Source: Winogradskyella wandonensis (GTDB lineage: Bacteria; Bacteroidota; Bacteroidia; Flavobacteriales; Flavobacteriaceae). Taken from it: 64,000 bases of DNA. The stretch covers positions 310,001 through 374,000 of the forward strand of contig NZ_SMGI01000002.1 in NCBI RefSeq assembly GCF_004346845.1. Direction: 5' to 3'. A model generated the notes under the pieces. That model worked only from the letters and a program-made list of their open reading frames with translations. It had not been told where the DNA came from and did not search any database. Position 1 is the stretch's first letter, and the number at the start of each line of letters is the position of its first letter. Positions 53,051-62,173 of this stretch are shown in pieces. A program made the translations under genes and the position numbers.

Positions 53051-54373
53051 TTAACTGTAAAATTCTTTTACAAAATCATCATAGGTAATCTCTTTTGTTT
53101 TAAGATTAGCCTCCTTTTTATACAATTCTAAAAGCTTTTGACTCATCAATTGTTCTGACAATCGTCTAACCTCGTCTTGGTTAGACAAGATACGTGCCGC
53201 GATGTCTTCAAGCTCTTTTTCAGTTGGGTTCATCTGACCAAACTGAGCCATTTGACCTTTTATCATTTGCATGGCGTATGCCTTTAAATCCTCAAATTGT
53301 ACTTGAAGATTATGCTCTGTTATCAATTTACCTTCGATAAGCTGATAACGCATACTTTTTTCTGACTTTTCGTATTCTTCTTTAGCCTGCTCTTCTGTCA
53401 TTGGTTCTTCGCCTGCTGTTTGCATCCACTTTTGAAGAAACTCCGCAGGTAAATCGAATTTTGTACTTTCAACTAGATATTCGGTAACATCGTTTAACAA
53501 TTTTTGGTCACCTTGTTGAGCAAATTGCTTTTCGGAATCTTCCTTAATTTTTGCCTTAAGCTCAGTTACGGTTTTAACAACGTCCTTACCAAATAACTTA
53601 TCGAATAATTCTTGGTCTAGATCTGCTAATTCGCGCTTATTAATTTCAGATACTTCAAAAGACACTTCGACATCTAAGTCGTGGGCATCGTCATGAGATA
53701 CTTTTAAATACGTCATTAAATCGTGTGCATCTTCGAATAAATTCTTAGTTTTTACTGTAATGACATCTCCAACTTTAGCTCCAACAAATTTCTTAAGATT
53801 TGTTTTGCCTTTAATTTTACTTACCTCGAACGTAGCTACATTTTCTATTCCTGCCTCTTCATTTGTAAACTTACCTGTTACTTCTGAGTCTTCTGTAACT
53901 TCGTTCTGGGAAACTATTTTACCGTATTGTTTTTGTATATGCTTGATTTGATTATCAATCATTTTATCGTCTGCAACAATATGGTAGTGTGTAATAGCCT
54001 TCTTTCCTTTTAGCTTTACATCAAATTCTGGCGCTAAACCTAACTCAAATTCAAAAGAAAATGCATCTGCATCCCAGTCTAAATCGTCTTGTGGTTTTGG
54101 CAAAGGATTACCTAATACATCTAGCTTTTCTTCTACCAAATACTTGCCAAGCGCATCTTGTAATAATTTATTAACCTCATCTACCAAAACCGCTTTACCG
54201 TATTGCTTTTTGACCATACCCATTGGCACGTGCCCTTTTCTAAAGCCAGGAATATTAGCAGATTTACGGTAATCTGATAAGATTTTCTCTACTTTGTCGC
54301 TATAGTCTTCTTTAGCGATATCTACTTTTACAACAGCGTTTAACGCATCGATGTTTTCTCTTGTAATGTTCAT
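53051..54373 (-). CDS. tig: Trigger factor chaperone
   Basis: Trigger factor is the ribosome-bound chaperone that shelters nascent chains. I start it at the ATG at 54373 (MNITRENIDALNAVVKVDI), giving 440 residues; an upstream in-frame extension of 62 codons reads through a region that does not look like protein. The ribosome-binding signature is NIPGFRKGHVPMGMVKKQYGKAV (near 38-60). A diverged peptidyl-prolyl isomerase-like domain follows around 150-235, then the helical chaperone arms (LFDKLFGKDVVKTVTELKAKIKED onward). As usual in Bacteroidota the isomerase domain is poorly conserved. It heads the tig-clpP-clpX group. Confidence 0.95.
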   Translation of the reverse strand: MNITRENIDALNAVVKVDIAKEDYSDKVEKILSDYRKSANIPGFRKGHVPMGMVKKQYGKAVLVDEVNKLLQDALGKYLVEEKLDVLGNPLPKPQDDLDWDADAFSFEFELGLAPEFDVKLKGKKAITHYHIVADDKMIDNQIKHIQKQYGKIVSQNEVTEDSEVTGKFTNEEAGIENVATFEVSKIKGKTNLKKFVGAKVGDVITVKTKNLFEDAHDLMTYLKVSHDDAHDLDVEVSFEVSEINKRELADLDQELFDKLFGKDVVKTVTELKAKIKEDSEKQFAQQGDQKLLNDVTEYLVESTKFDLPAEFLQKWMQTAGEEPMTEEQAKEEYEKSEKSMRYQLIEGKLITEHNLQVQFEDLKAYAMQMIKGQMAQFGQMNPTEKELEDIAARILSNQDEVRRLSEQLMSQKLLELYKKEANLKTKEITYDDFVKEFYS

Positions 54374-54449
54374 TATAATACAAACTAAAATTGGGCTGCA
54401 AAAGTACATATTTTTTTGCAACCCAACAATAGTTTTAAGGTATTGATTT

Positions 54450-54800
54450 TTAAGGCTTTTTCTCTTCTTTAAATACAGATAGAAGTATCGATTGTAAGAT
54501 GGATAGTAAGATACTAAAAAGTATAGCCGTCCACAGTCCGTTAACCGCAAAGCCATCAATAAGTTTGTCGGCCAGTAAAATTATGAGTGCATTTACAACT
54601 AATAAGAACAATCCAAAAGTTAAAACCGTTATTGGCAATGTTAGAATAACTAAAATTGGCTTTACTAAAAGGTTTAATATAGAAAGTACAAGGGCTACAA
54701 TTATTGCACCCACGTAACCATTTACGGTAACTCCACTTAAAAAATGAGCTAGAACGAAAACGGCAAAAGCATTAATGAGTAAGCGCAAGATTAAATTCAT
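54450..54800 (-). CDS. Phage-holin-family IV (YvlD-like) membrane protein
   Basis: This 116-residue protein has four hydrophobic helices and matches the small YvlD/holin superfamily IV proteins: LILRLLINAFAVFVLAHFLSGVTVNGYVGAIIVALVLSILNLLVKPILVILTLP, then TFGLFLLVVNALIILLADKLIDGF. Despite the family name these are common chromosomal proteins and no phage genes are nearby. Function is unknown. It lies between the alpha/beta hydrolase and tig, with gaps of 49 and 76 bases on the same strand. Confidence 0.85.
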   Translation of the reverse strand: MNLILRLLINAFAVFVLAHFLSGVTVNGYVGAIIVALVLSILNLLVKPILVILTLPITVLTFGLFLLVVNALIILLADKLIDGFAVNGLWTAILFSILLSILQSILLSVFKEEKKP

Positions 54801-54849
54801 GATTGAAACAGTTAGTGTTAGATTTTAAAGTTACGTTTTTTCTATAACA

Positions 54850-55617
54850 TTAGGCACGGATAAATTCTACAACAGATTTATAAAACGCTTTTGGGTTTTC
54901 TGCGTGTAGCCAATGTCCAGCATTAGAAACAGTCTCGATTTTAGCATCTATAAAATGCCGGTGGATAATGCCCTCGTCTGTAGGGCCGATATATTCGGAC
55001 TTATCGCCACGCAAAAATAGAGTGGGCTTACCAAAAACCGCTTGTGACGGCAAAGCTTCACCTACTTCGGACACATGTTCTCTTAAAATTGGGAGATTAA
55101 TACGAAGTCCTAATTTTCCTTTTTCTACCCAATACAAATTCTTCAATAAAAACATACGTGTTCCTGCATCTGCGACGTAATGGGCCAACGTTTCATCTGC
55201 TTCTCCTCGAGATTTTATTAGTGTAAAATCTAAATTTGATAAGCCGTCTAAAATAGCATCGTGATGTACAGGATAATATCTCGGAGAAATATCAGCGACT
55301 ATTAATTTTTTGACATATTCTGGAAATCTAGTGGCAAAGGTCATAGCTGTTTTGCCTCCCATGGAATGACCAAGGAGTATTATTTCTTTGAGGTTATTAG
55401 CATCGCAGTATGCCTTTAAATCTTCGGCCATAATGTCGTAATCAAATACGTCTGAATGAAAACTTCGTCCATGATTACGCTGGTCGACCAAATGCATTTG
55501 GTAATCTAATTCTGAAAATTGCCGCGCTAACGTTTTCCAATTATCGCCCATCCCCAAAAAACCATGAAGAATAACGAATGGCTGTCCTTTACCTATAATG
55601 TTACTGTGTAGAATCAT
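54850..55617 (-). CDS. Alpha/beta-fold hydrolase (YbfF-like esterase)
   Basis: This 255-residue cytoplasmic hydrolase has the alpha/beta fold, with oxyanion segment VILHGFLGMGDNWKTLARQF, VDQRNHGRSFHSD, nucleophile serine in LLGHSMGGKTAM (S97), acid region FLRGDKSEYIG, and catalytic histidine in SNAGHWLHAENP. It is close to acyl-CoA esterase YbfF in pattern. The substrate is not known. Its start overlaps the pdxJ stop by 4 bases (ATGA), so the two are translationally coupled. Confidence 0.9.
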   Translation of the reverse strand: MILHSNIIGKGQPFVILHGFLGMGDNWKTLARQFSELDYQMHLVDQRNHGRSFHSDVFDYDIMAEDLKAYCDANNLKEIILLGHSMGGKTAMTFATRFPEYVKKLIVADISPRYYPVHHDAILDGLSNLDFTLIKSRGEADETLAHYVADAGTRMFLLKNLYWVEKGKLGLRINLPILREHVSEVGEALPSQAVFGKPTLFLRGDKSEYIGPTDEGIIHRHFIDAKIETVSNAGHWLHAENPKAFYKSVVEFIRA

Positions 55618-56327
55618 GACAACCGATGTAAATACATTTGAATTACATTCTCGATACCCAAATACAAACTTTCCGATATTAAAGCATGACCAATAGAGAC
55701 TTCTAAAAGACCTTCTATATTTTCTTTGAAAAATTTGATGTTATCTAAAGACAAATCATGACCTGCATTAACGCCAAGCCCTAACTGATTTGCAATCTTG
55801 GCGCACTCTGTATAAGGCTTTATTGCATCTTGATTTCCTAAGGAGTATTGATGCGCAAACGCTTCGGTATAGAGCTCTATGCGGTCTGTGCCAGTTTCTT
55901 TAGCACCTTCGATTTGCTTTACCACTGGATCAACAAAAATAGACGTTCTGATATTATTTCGATTAAACTCCGAAATTACTTCAACTAAAAAATCTTTATG
56001 CTTTATTGTATCCCATCCAGCGTTGGATGTTATGGCATCAATGCTATCTGGAACTAAGGTAACTTGGGTCGGCTTTGTTTCTAATACCAAATCGATAAAT
56101 TTTGGAATAGGATTTCCTTCTATATTATACTCGGTATGCACAACAGGTACTAAATCTCGTGCATCTTGATACCTAATATGCCGCTCGTCTGGTCTAGGAT
56201 GTATGGTAACACCTTCTGCACCAAATCGCTGCACATCTTTGGCAAATTGCACCACGTTTGGGACATCTCCACCTCTACTATTTCTTAGAGTTGCGATTTT
56301 GTTAATATTAACGCTTAGCTTTGTCAT
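55614..56327 (-). CDS. pdxJ: Pyridoxine 5'-phosphate synthase
   Basis: PdxJ joins 3-amino-1-hydroxyacetone phosphate and deoxyxylulose phosphate into pyridoxine 5'-phosphate, a vitamin B6 step. I start at the ATG at 56327 (MTKLSVNINKIATLRNSRGG), giving 237 residues, the normal length. Motifs are GAEGVTIHPRPDERHI, TQVTLVPD, RTSIFVDPVVKQIEGAKETGTDRIELYTE and LGVNAGHDLSLDNI, ending ISIGHALISESLYLGIE-like. The product, after oxidation, is PLP, used by the aminotransferase elsewhere in the window. It overlaps the esterase gene by 4 bases and is divergent from the CBS gene. Confidence 0.97.
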   Translation of the reverse strand: MTKLSVNINKIATLRNSRGGDVPNVVQFAKDVQRFGAEGVTIHPRPDERHIRYQDARDLVPVVHTEYNIEGNPIPKFIDLVLETKPTQVTLVPDSIDAITSNAGWDTIKHKDFLVEVISEFNRNNIRTSIFVDPVVKQIEGAKETGTDRIELYTEAFAHQYSLGNQDAIKPYTECAKIANQLGLGVNAGHDLSLDNIKFFKENIEGLLEVSIGHALISESLYLGIENVIQMYLHRLS

Positions 56328-56417
56328 TTCTCTTAATTTTAAAGACAAAAATACAAAGTAGACCACGCTTTTTATGGTTATTTTTGATTAATTTGCAGAA
56401 CACTAGATAATTGATTT

Positions 56418-57074
56418 ATGCAGTTACAAGATTACATCATAAACGACATAAAACCATTAAACATTAATGATTCTATTGGCGATTTACAGTTGCTGTTTAA
56501 CCAATTAACCTATTCTCATATTCCTATTGAGAAAGATGGTATTTACCTTGGCTGCATACCAGAAACAGACGCACACTGCTTTGAGGCTAAAAAATTGATT
56601 GCCGATTGCAGCTATACCGCAGAAGGTTTTTTTGTGCGCACCACAACCAATTGGCTAGATGTTTTGGAAGCATTTGCACAGAACAACAGTAATATTATGC
56701 CTGTATTAAGTCCTGAAAACAAATACTTAGGATATTACGAGCTTAATGATATTATTCATCTATTTAACGAAACGCCTTTTTTCTCAGAACCAGGAGGCAT
56801 TTTAATTGTCGAAAAAGGGCTTCAAGATTATTCGTTTAGTGAAGTTAGTCAAATCGTAGAGTCTAATAATGCCAAGTTATTAGGCGCCTTTATTTCTAAA
56901 ATCGAAAATGATTTAGTACAAATCACTTTAAAGATTGGTAATACAAGTCTAAATGATGTTATGCAAACGTTTAGACGTTACAGTTACAATGTCGTTTCCG
57001 GACACGATGACGATAGTTACATAAATAGCTTAAAGGATCGCTCGAAGTATCTTGATAAGTACTTAAACATGTAG
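56418..57074 (+). CDS. CBS-domain protein
   Basis: This 218-residue cytoplasmic protein carries a pair of CBS motifs over residues about 8-125 (INDSIGDLQLLFNQLTYSHIPIEKDGIYLGCIPE, then WLDVLEAFAQNNSNIMPVLSPENKYLGYYELNDII), a unit that usually binds adenine nucleotides. Residues 130-218 form a second alpha/beta region (GGILIVEKGLQDYSFSEVSQIVESNNAKLLGAFIS) resembling an ACT-like fold. It may be a nucleotide sensor. It lies 3 bases before nadK, which suggests a shared function in NAD or nucleotide status, but this is inference. Confidence 0.85.
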   Translation: MQLQDYIINDIKPLNINDSIGDLQLLFNQLTYSHIPIEKDGIYLGCIPETDAHCFEAKKLIADCSYTAEGFFVRTTTNWLDVLEAFAQNNSNIMPVLSPENKYLGYYELNDIIHLFNETPFFSEPGGILIVEKGLQDYSFSEVSQIVESNNAKLLGAFISKIENDLVQITLKIGNTSLNDVMQTFRRYSYNVVSGHDDDSYINSLKDRSKYLDKYLNM

Positions 57075-57077
57075 CTG

Positions 57078-57956
57078 ATGAAAGTTGCAATCTACGGTCA
57101 GGACTATGCTAACAGCAATAATTCAGTTGCCTTTAAAACGCTTCTAGATAATCTGCAAGATTATAATATTGATGTTTTTGTTGAAGAAGATTTCTTAGCA
57201 TTACAAGATGTTGTGTTTCACAACGATTGGTCCATTGGTGTTTTTACGGAATTAGATAACAGTTACGATTTACTCATAAGTATAGGTGGTGATGGCACTA
57301 TTCTGCGCGCCATAACTTATGTAAAAGATTTAGACATTAATATTGTTGGAATAAATACTGGAAGACTAGGATTTTTAGCAACCATACAGACAAATGAGAT
57401 AAAAGATGCTCTTAAATCTATTTTCAATGGCCAGTATAAATTATCGAAACGCTCTTTGCTTTCTGTAAGTGTTTCCCCAGAGCACGATGATTTAGCAATA
57501 ACCAATTTTGCACTAAACGAAGTTACCATAAGTCGAAAAAATACGACCTCTATGATAACCGTTGAAACGCATCTTGATGACGAATATTTAACCTCTTATT
57601 GGGCAGATGGGTTAATACTAGCCACTCCAACAGGGTCTACAGGATATTCTTTAAGTTGTGGCGGCCCAGTGATTTCCCCAGAAACAAACAGCTTTGTGTT
57701 AACACCTATAGCACCTCATAACCTTAATGCCAGACCATTGGTTATTCCCGATAAAACTAAGGTAAAACTTAGAGTTAGCGGTAGAGAAAACCAATTTTTA
57801 CTTTCTCTAGATTCTAGGATCATTACCTTACCAAATTCTGCTACTGTAAAAATTGAAAAGGCAAAGTTTGAAATTAAAATGGTGGAACTGCACAGCGAAA
57901 GCTTTTTAGATACACTAAGAAAAAAAATGCTTTGGGGAGAAGATAGACGCAACTAA
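57078..57956 (+). CDS. nadK: NAD kinase
   Basis: NadK phosphorylates NAD to NADP. The 292-residue protein has the family motifs LISIGGDGTILRAI (GGDGT near 75), GINTGRLGFLATI, LNEVTISRKNTTSMI, and DGLILATPTGSTGYSLSCGGPVISPE. The last provides NAD and polyphosphate/ATP contacts. It follows the CBS gene by 3 bases. Its product supports the reductive steps of DHFR and fatty acid synthesis. Confidence 0.97.
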   Translation: MKVAIYGQDYANSNNSVAFKTLLDNLQDYNIDVFVEEDFLALQDVVFHNDWSIGVFTELDNSYDLLISIGGDGTILRAITYVKDLDINIVGINTGRLGFLATIQTNEIKDALKSIFNGQYKLSKRSLLSVSVSPEHDDLAITNFALNEVTISRKNTTSMITVETHLDDEYLTSYWADGLILATPTGSTGYSLSCGGPVISPETNSFVLTPIAPHNLNARPLVIPDKTKVKLRVSGRENQFLLSLDSRIITLPNSATVKIEKAKFEIKMVELHSESFLDTLRKKMLWGEDRRN

Positions 57957-58029
57957 ACAATAAATGCCCGTAAATTCTGTTTTCTGTAAGACAATTTGTA
58001 TCAAATTGTTAAAGAGTAATCTTAATTGT

Positions 58030-58037
58030 TATATTTG
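58030..58037 (+). promoter_or_regulatory. Candidate promoter of the DUF6089-uppS-bamA cluster
   Basis: TATATTTG matches TAnnTTTG and is followed by CAAAC. A TTG lies at 58006-58008, giving a 21-base spacer, slightly longer than usual. The DUF6089 ATG is 18 bases downstream. Confidence 0.55.
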
Positions 58038-58054
58038 CAAACTTTTAAAATTTT

Positions 58055-58741
58055 ATGAGGTATTTTTTAGTTCTTTTATTAAGCCTATTTAGCATACAAA
58101 TCTCTCAGTCTCAAATTTATGAATTTGGTATTTTTGCTGGTGGAAGCAACTTTGTTGGCGACGTAGGTTCTACAAACTATATTTCACCAAATACTTTAGC
58201 CATCGGAGGACTTGTAAAATGGAATCGTAGCCCAAGGCATGCATTTAGAGCCTCTATTATTTATACCAATCTAAAAGTAGAAGACAGCAAATCCGATGAC
58301 CCTAGACGTGTGCAACGTGGTTATGGTTTTCAGAACGGACTTTTCGAAGCATCCATTGGTATGGAGTTTACATTTTTCGATTGGGACCTTCTTGACCTAG
58401 CACCAAAAGGAACACCGTATTTATACACTGGTATTTCTGCTGCAAATCATGAGAATTTTTACTTTGACAACGGCACGTTAACCTCAGAAAACACAAACAG
58501 CTGGGCTTACGGAATCCCTATGGTTCTTGGATATAAGCAAGTTATAAGTCCACATATTATCCTTGCGGCAGAGGTAGGTGCTAGATACACCTTCTCTGAT
58601 GAGTTAGACGGAAGCGTACCAGACGCAGACTTTAGACAACAGTTTAGTTTTGGGAATATAAACAGTAACGATTGGTATGTCTTTAGTGGACTAACCTTAA
58701 CCTATACCTTTGGTCAAAAACCATGTTATTGCGATTTTTAA
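58055..58741 (+). CDS. DUF6089-type outer-membrane beta-barrel protein
   Basis: This 228-residue protein has a signal peptide (1-19, ending SQSQ) and an eight-strand-like outer-membrane barrel: IYEFGIFAGGSNFVGDVGSTNYI, ALGGLVKWNRSPRHAFRASIIYTNL-type strands, and closing DWYVFSGLTLTYTFGQKPCYCDF. This is the DUF6089 family, nearly always found before uppS and bamA in flavobacteria. Its role is unknown, but the context hints at envelope assembly. Its stop codon is directly followed by the uppS ATG, so translation is coupled. Confidence 0.85.
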   Translation: MRYFLVLLLSLFSIQISQSQIYEFGIFAGGSNFVGDVGSTNYISPNTLAIGGLVKWNRSPRHAFRASIIYTNLKVEDSKSDDPRRVQRGYGFQNGLFEASIGMEFTFFDWDLLDLAPKGTPYLYTGISAANHENFYFDNGTLTSENTNSWAYGIPMVLGYKQVISPHIILAAEVGARYTFSDELDGSVPDADFRQQFSFGNINSNDWYVFSGLTLTYTFGQKPCYCDF

Positions 58742-59482
58742 ATGAAACTAATAGACCAAATAGACCGTAACAATTTACCCAACCATATTGCAATAATTAT
58801 GGATGGCAATGGTCGTTGGGCTAAACAAAAAGGAATGGTCCGGGTATTCGGGCACGAAAGTGGCACAAAGTCCGTAAGAGAAACAGTCGAAGCTTGCGCA
58901 GAAATTGGTATAAAAAATTTAACGCTTTACGCGTTCTCTACCGAGAATTGGAATAGACCAAAATTAGAAGTTCAAACCTTAATGAAACTTCTAGTTAAAT
59001 CTCTAAAAAAAGAGATAAAAACACTTCAAGACAACAAAATAAAACTTACGGCAATAGGATGCTTAAAAGATTTACCCGAAAAAGCATTTAACGAACTGAA
59101 ATTTGTTGAAGAAAAAACGAAAAATAATGAACATATGACATTGACTTTAGCCCTGAGCTACGGTTCTCGCGAAGAAATTGTTAATGTTGTTAAAGAATTA
59201 TCATTTAAAGTTAAAAATAATATAATTTCAGCCGAAAGTATTGACGAATCAATTATAAATAAGCATCTTTACACGCACGATTTACCTGATGTAGATTTGC
59301 TAATTCGCACTAGTGGAGAACAACGAATTAGCAATTTTTTGTTATGGCAAATTGCATACGCAGAATTATATTTTACGGATGTTTTATGGCCCGATTTTAA
59401 AAAAGAACATTTAATCGAAGCTATTAAAAATTATCAAAACAGAGAACGACGATTTGGAAAAACAAGCGAACAGCTTACCTAA
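58742..59482 (+). CDS. uppS: Undecaprenyl diphosphate synthase
   Basis: UppS condenses isopentenyl diphosphate units into undecaprenyl diphosphate, the lipid carrier for peptidoglycan and polysaccharide synthesis. The 246-residue protein has the catalytic aspartate in IAIIMDGNGRWAKQKG, the YAFSTENWNRP segment, LALSYGSREEIV, and LIRTSGEQRISNFLLWQIAYAELYF. It starts right at the DUF6089 stop codon. Its 3' end overlaps the most upstream possible bamA start. Confidence 0.97.
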   Translation: MKLIDQIDRNNLPNHIAIIMDGNGRWAKQKGMVRVFGHESGTKSVRETVEACAEIGIKNLTLYAFSTENWNRPKLEVQTLMKLLVKSLKKEIKTLQDNKIKLTAIGCLKDLPEKAFNELKFVEEKTKNNEHMTLTLALSYGSREEIVNVVKELSFKVKNNIISAESIDESIINKHLYTHDLPDVDLLIRTSGEQRISNFLLWQIAYAELYFTDVLWPDFKKEHLIEAIKNYQNRERRFGKTSEQLT

Positions 59483-62021
59483 AAGCATAAACAAAAAAGC
59501 ATTGAAGAATTTTTACGCTTTTCTATTAATTATATTAGTTACGGTTTCTCAAAGTTTGAATGCCCAAACAGGAGAAAAATATATTATTAACGACATCTTT
59601 GTTACAGGAAACACGGCTTTTAATGCCAATACCATCATTACATTTTCAAAATTAAAAAAGGGACAAGAAGTTACTATAGGTGGCGAAAAGATTGGCGAAG
59701 CTGTAAAGAAACTGTGGAAATCTAATCTATTTAGTTCTATTGATATTTATTTTACAAATATTACTGATGATAACAAAGTAGATATAGAAATCAATTTATC
59801 CGACTTGCCAGAACTAAACGAGGTAACAATAGAAGGCGTAAAAAAAGGAAAGAAAGACGAAATTCTTGACGAAAACAACTTAAAACAGCGTGTTAAAGTA
59901 ACCGAAAATTTAATCACTACAACCAAGAATTATCTTACTAACAAATACAAGAAAAAAGGATTTTTAAATGCTAAAGTTAACGTTACTACGTCCGAAGTAA
60001 CAAATGATTCGATTGAAAAAAAGCGTGTTAATATGCGTATTGATATCGATAAAGGAAACAAAGTAAAAATAAAATCCATCACATTTAATGGCAACGAAAA
60101 GCTTAAGGATAAGAAGCTTAGAAAAGCCATGAAAAATACGAAACAAAAAAATCCGATTCGACTTTTAAAACGCTCTAAATACGTCGAAGCAGATTACAAA
60201 GAAGATTTAGTTAGCCTTATCGATAAGTACAAAGAAAACGGCTACAGAGACGCCAGAGTTGTTAAAGATTCTATCATCTACAATGATGACCAAACTATAA
60301 GCCTCGTCATTGATGTTGAGGAAGGTGAAAAATATACTTTTGGTAAAATTGATTTTGTTGGTAATACGGTTTATTCAGACGAGTTTTTGTCTCAGATTCT
60401 TAGAATCGAAGAAGGTGACACCTACAATGGCGTGGAATTAAAAAAGCGTATCGCTAATGAAGAAAAACCAGATGGTATAGATATTACAAACGTTTATCAA
60501 AATACTGGGTATATGTTCTCTACAATAAATCCTGTAGAGGTCAGCGCTGATGGTAATGTAATTGACTTAGAGATACGAATCACCGAAGGTAAACCAGCTT
60601 ACTTTAATAGCGTTACTGTAAAAGGTAACGATGTTACTAACGACCATGTCATTTATAGAGAAATACGCACACGCCCAGGTGAATTGTATAGTAGGGCAAA
60701 TATCATTAGAACAATAAGAGAACTTGGGCAACTAGGATTCTTTAATGCTCAAGCTATTGTTCCAGATATTAAAAATCCAAATCCCGTTGATGGCACCCTA
60801 GATATAGAGTATACCGTAGAAGAGCAAGGATCTAGCCAAATTGAACTACAAGGTGGTTATGGTGGCGGTGGCTTCATCGGAACTTTAGGATTATCGTTTA
60901 ACAACTTCTCACTAAGAAATATATTCAATGGCGAAGCCTATAAACCAGTACCAAGAGGAGATGGGCAAAGTCTAGCACTTAGATTACAAGCAAGTCAGTT
61001 CTTTCAAACATATAGTTTTTCTTTTAGCGAGCCTTGGTTAGGTGGTAAAAAGCCATTCCAGTTATCCTCTTCTATATCTTACTCTAAACAATTTCAATTT
61101 AATCCTGCAACACGTAGAGCAGATAGAAGTCAAAGTTTCAATATTTTGGGTATAACTGTCGGCATTTCAACTAGACTTAAAGAACCAGATGATTACTTTT
61201 TGTTTTCTCAAGCCTTAAGTTATCAAAACTATAACTTAAATAACTTTAGATCTGGTCTTTTTCAGTTTCAAAATGGTACATCTAACAACTTAGCGTACAC
61301 CATTGGATTAACACGTAACAATACCTATAACGACCCAATCTATCCAACAGGAGGTTCAAACTTTGCGATATCGGCTAAATTATCCTTACCATATTCCTTG
61401 TTTAACGGTGTAGATTATGGTGCGTTAAGAGAAGAAAGAGATAATCCTGCAACAACACCAGAGCGTATTGCAGAAATTGACCAAGAGCGTTTTAAATGGC
61501 TAGAATTTTACAAAGTAAAGTTTAAAGCAGATTGGTACGCAGAAGTTGCAAAAAAATTAGTTTTAAGACCAAGTGTAGAATTTGGCTTCTTAGGTGCTTA
61601 TAATAATGATAGAGGTGTCATCCCTTTTGAGCGTTTCTTCTTAGGTGGTGATGGTTTAGGGAACTTTGCATTAGACGGGAGAGAAATTATTCAATTAAGA
61701 GGGTATCCTAATCAATCGTTGTCTTCGCAAGATGGAGCGTCTATTTATAATAAGTTTTCATTAGAGTTAAGATATCCTATTACCTTAGGTCAAGGTGCAA
61801 AAATATACGCTCTGTCCTTTTTAGAAGGCGGTGCTTCGGTTAATAGTTTTAGAGATTTTAATCCATTTAACTTACAGCGTTCGGCTGGTTTAGGTGTAAG
61901 AATTTTTATGCCAGCATTTGGATTATTAGGTATAGATTTCGGTCATGGGTTTGACCCACTTCCTGGGCAGTCACAAAAAAATGGTTGGGAAACTCACTTT
62001 ATTATTGGACAACAATTTTAA
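59454..62021 (+). CDS. bamA: Outer-membrane protein assembly factor BamA
   Basis: BamA inserts beta-barrel proteins into the outer membrane. The frame gives up to 855 residues: signal peptide (YAFLLIILVTVSQSLNAQ), five POTRA domains (about 30-430, for example YIINDIFVTGNTAFNANTIITFSKLKKGQ and YFNSVTVKGNDVTNDHVIYREIRTRPGELY), and a 16-strand barrel with GGYGGGGFIGTLGLSFNNFSLRNIF and FFLGGDGLGNFALDGREIIQLRGYP, closing THFIIGQQF. There is no ATG near the start. TTG at 59454 overlaps uppS by 29 bases; TTG at 59502 (KNFYAFLL...) gives a more normal signal peptide and an 839-residue protein. I keep the longer frame but think 59502 is likelier. Confidence 0.95.
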   Translation: MEKQANSLPKSINKKALKNFYAFLLIILVTVSQSLNAQTGEKYIINDIFVTGNTAFNANTIITFSKLKKGQEVTIGGEKIGEAVKKLWKSNLFSSIDIYFTNITDDNKVDIEINLSDLPELNEVTIEGVKKGKKDEILDENNLKQRVKVTENLITTTKNYLTNKYKKKGFLNAKVNVTTSEVTNDSIEKKRVNMRIDIDKGNKVKIKSITFNGNEKLKDKKLRKAMKNTKQKNPIRLLKRSKYVEADYKEDLVSLIDKYKENGYRDARVVKDSIIYNDDQTISLVIDVEEGEKYTFGKIDFVGNTVYSDEFLSQILRIEEGDTYNGVELKKRIANEEKPDGIDITNVYQNTGYMFSTINPVEVSADGNVIDLEIRITEGKPAYFNSVTVKGNDVTNDHVIYREIRTRPGELYSRANIIRTIRELGQLGFFNAQAIVPDIKNPNPVDGTLDIEYTVEEQGSSQIELQGGYGGGGFIGTLGLSFNNFSLRNIFNGEAYKPVPRGDGQSLALRLQASQFFQTYSFSFSEPWLGGKKPFQLSSSISYSKQFQFNPATRRADRSQSFNILGITVGISTRLKEPDDYFLFSQALSYQNYNLNNFRSGLFQFQNGTSNNLAYTIGLTRNNTYNDPIYPTGGSNFAISAKLSLPYSLFNGVDYGALREERDNPATTPERIAEIDQERFKWLEFYKVKFKADWYAEVAKKLVLRPSVEFGFLGAYNNDRGVIPFERFFLGGDGLGNFALDGREIIQLRGYPNQSLSSQDGASIYNKFSLELRYPITLGQGAKIYALSFLEGGASVNSFRDFNPFNLQRSAGLGVRIFMPAFGLLGIDFGHGFDPLPGQSQKNGWETHFIIGQQF

Positions 62022-62173
62022 GTTTGGCACGATATTTTCTAATTGCATAATAACATTTCATACTGGTGTTAAAATTTTTAAGAATATATTTCGTTTATTT
62101 GAAGTATTGCTCTCTTTCAATAGTAATGAAAGTGCATAAAATAACGGAATTAGATAAATTAAAATACAGACCC

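Noticed and set aside
54374..54559. 62-codon N-terminal extension of trigger factor
   Set aside because: The extension covers intergenic DNA and part of the neighbouring gene. The family starts at MNITRENIDAL.
54450..54800. Prophage remnant suggested by the holin-family protein
   Set aside because: Family IV holin-like proteins are ordinary chromosomal genes, and no phage structural, lysis or integrase genes are near.
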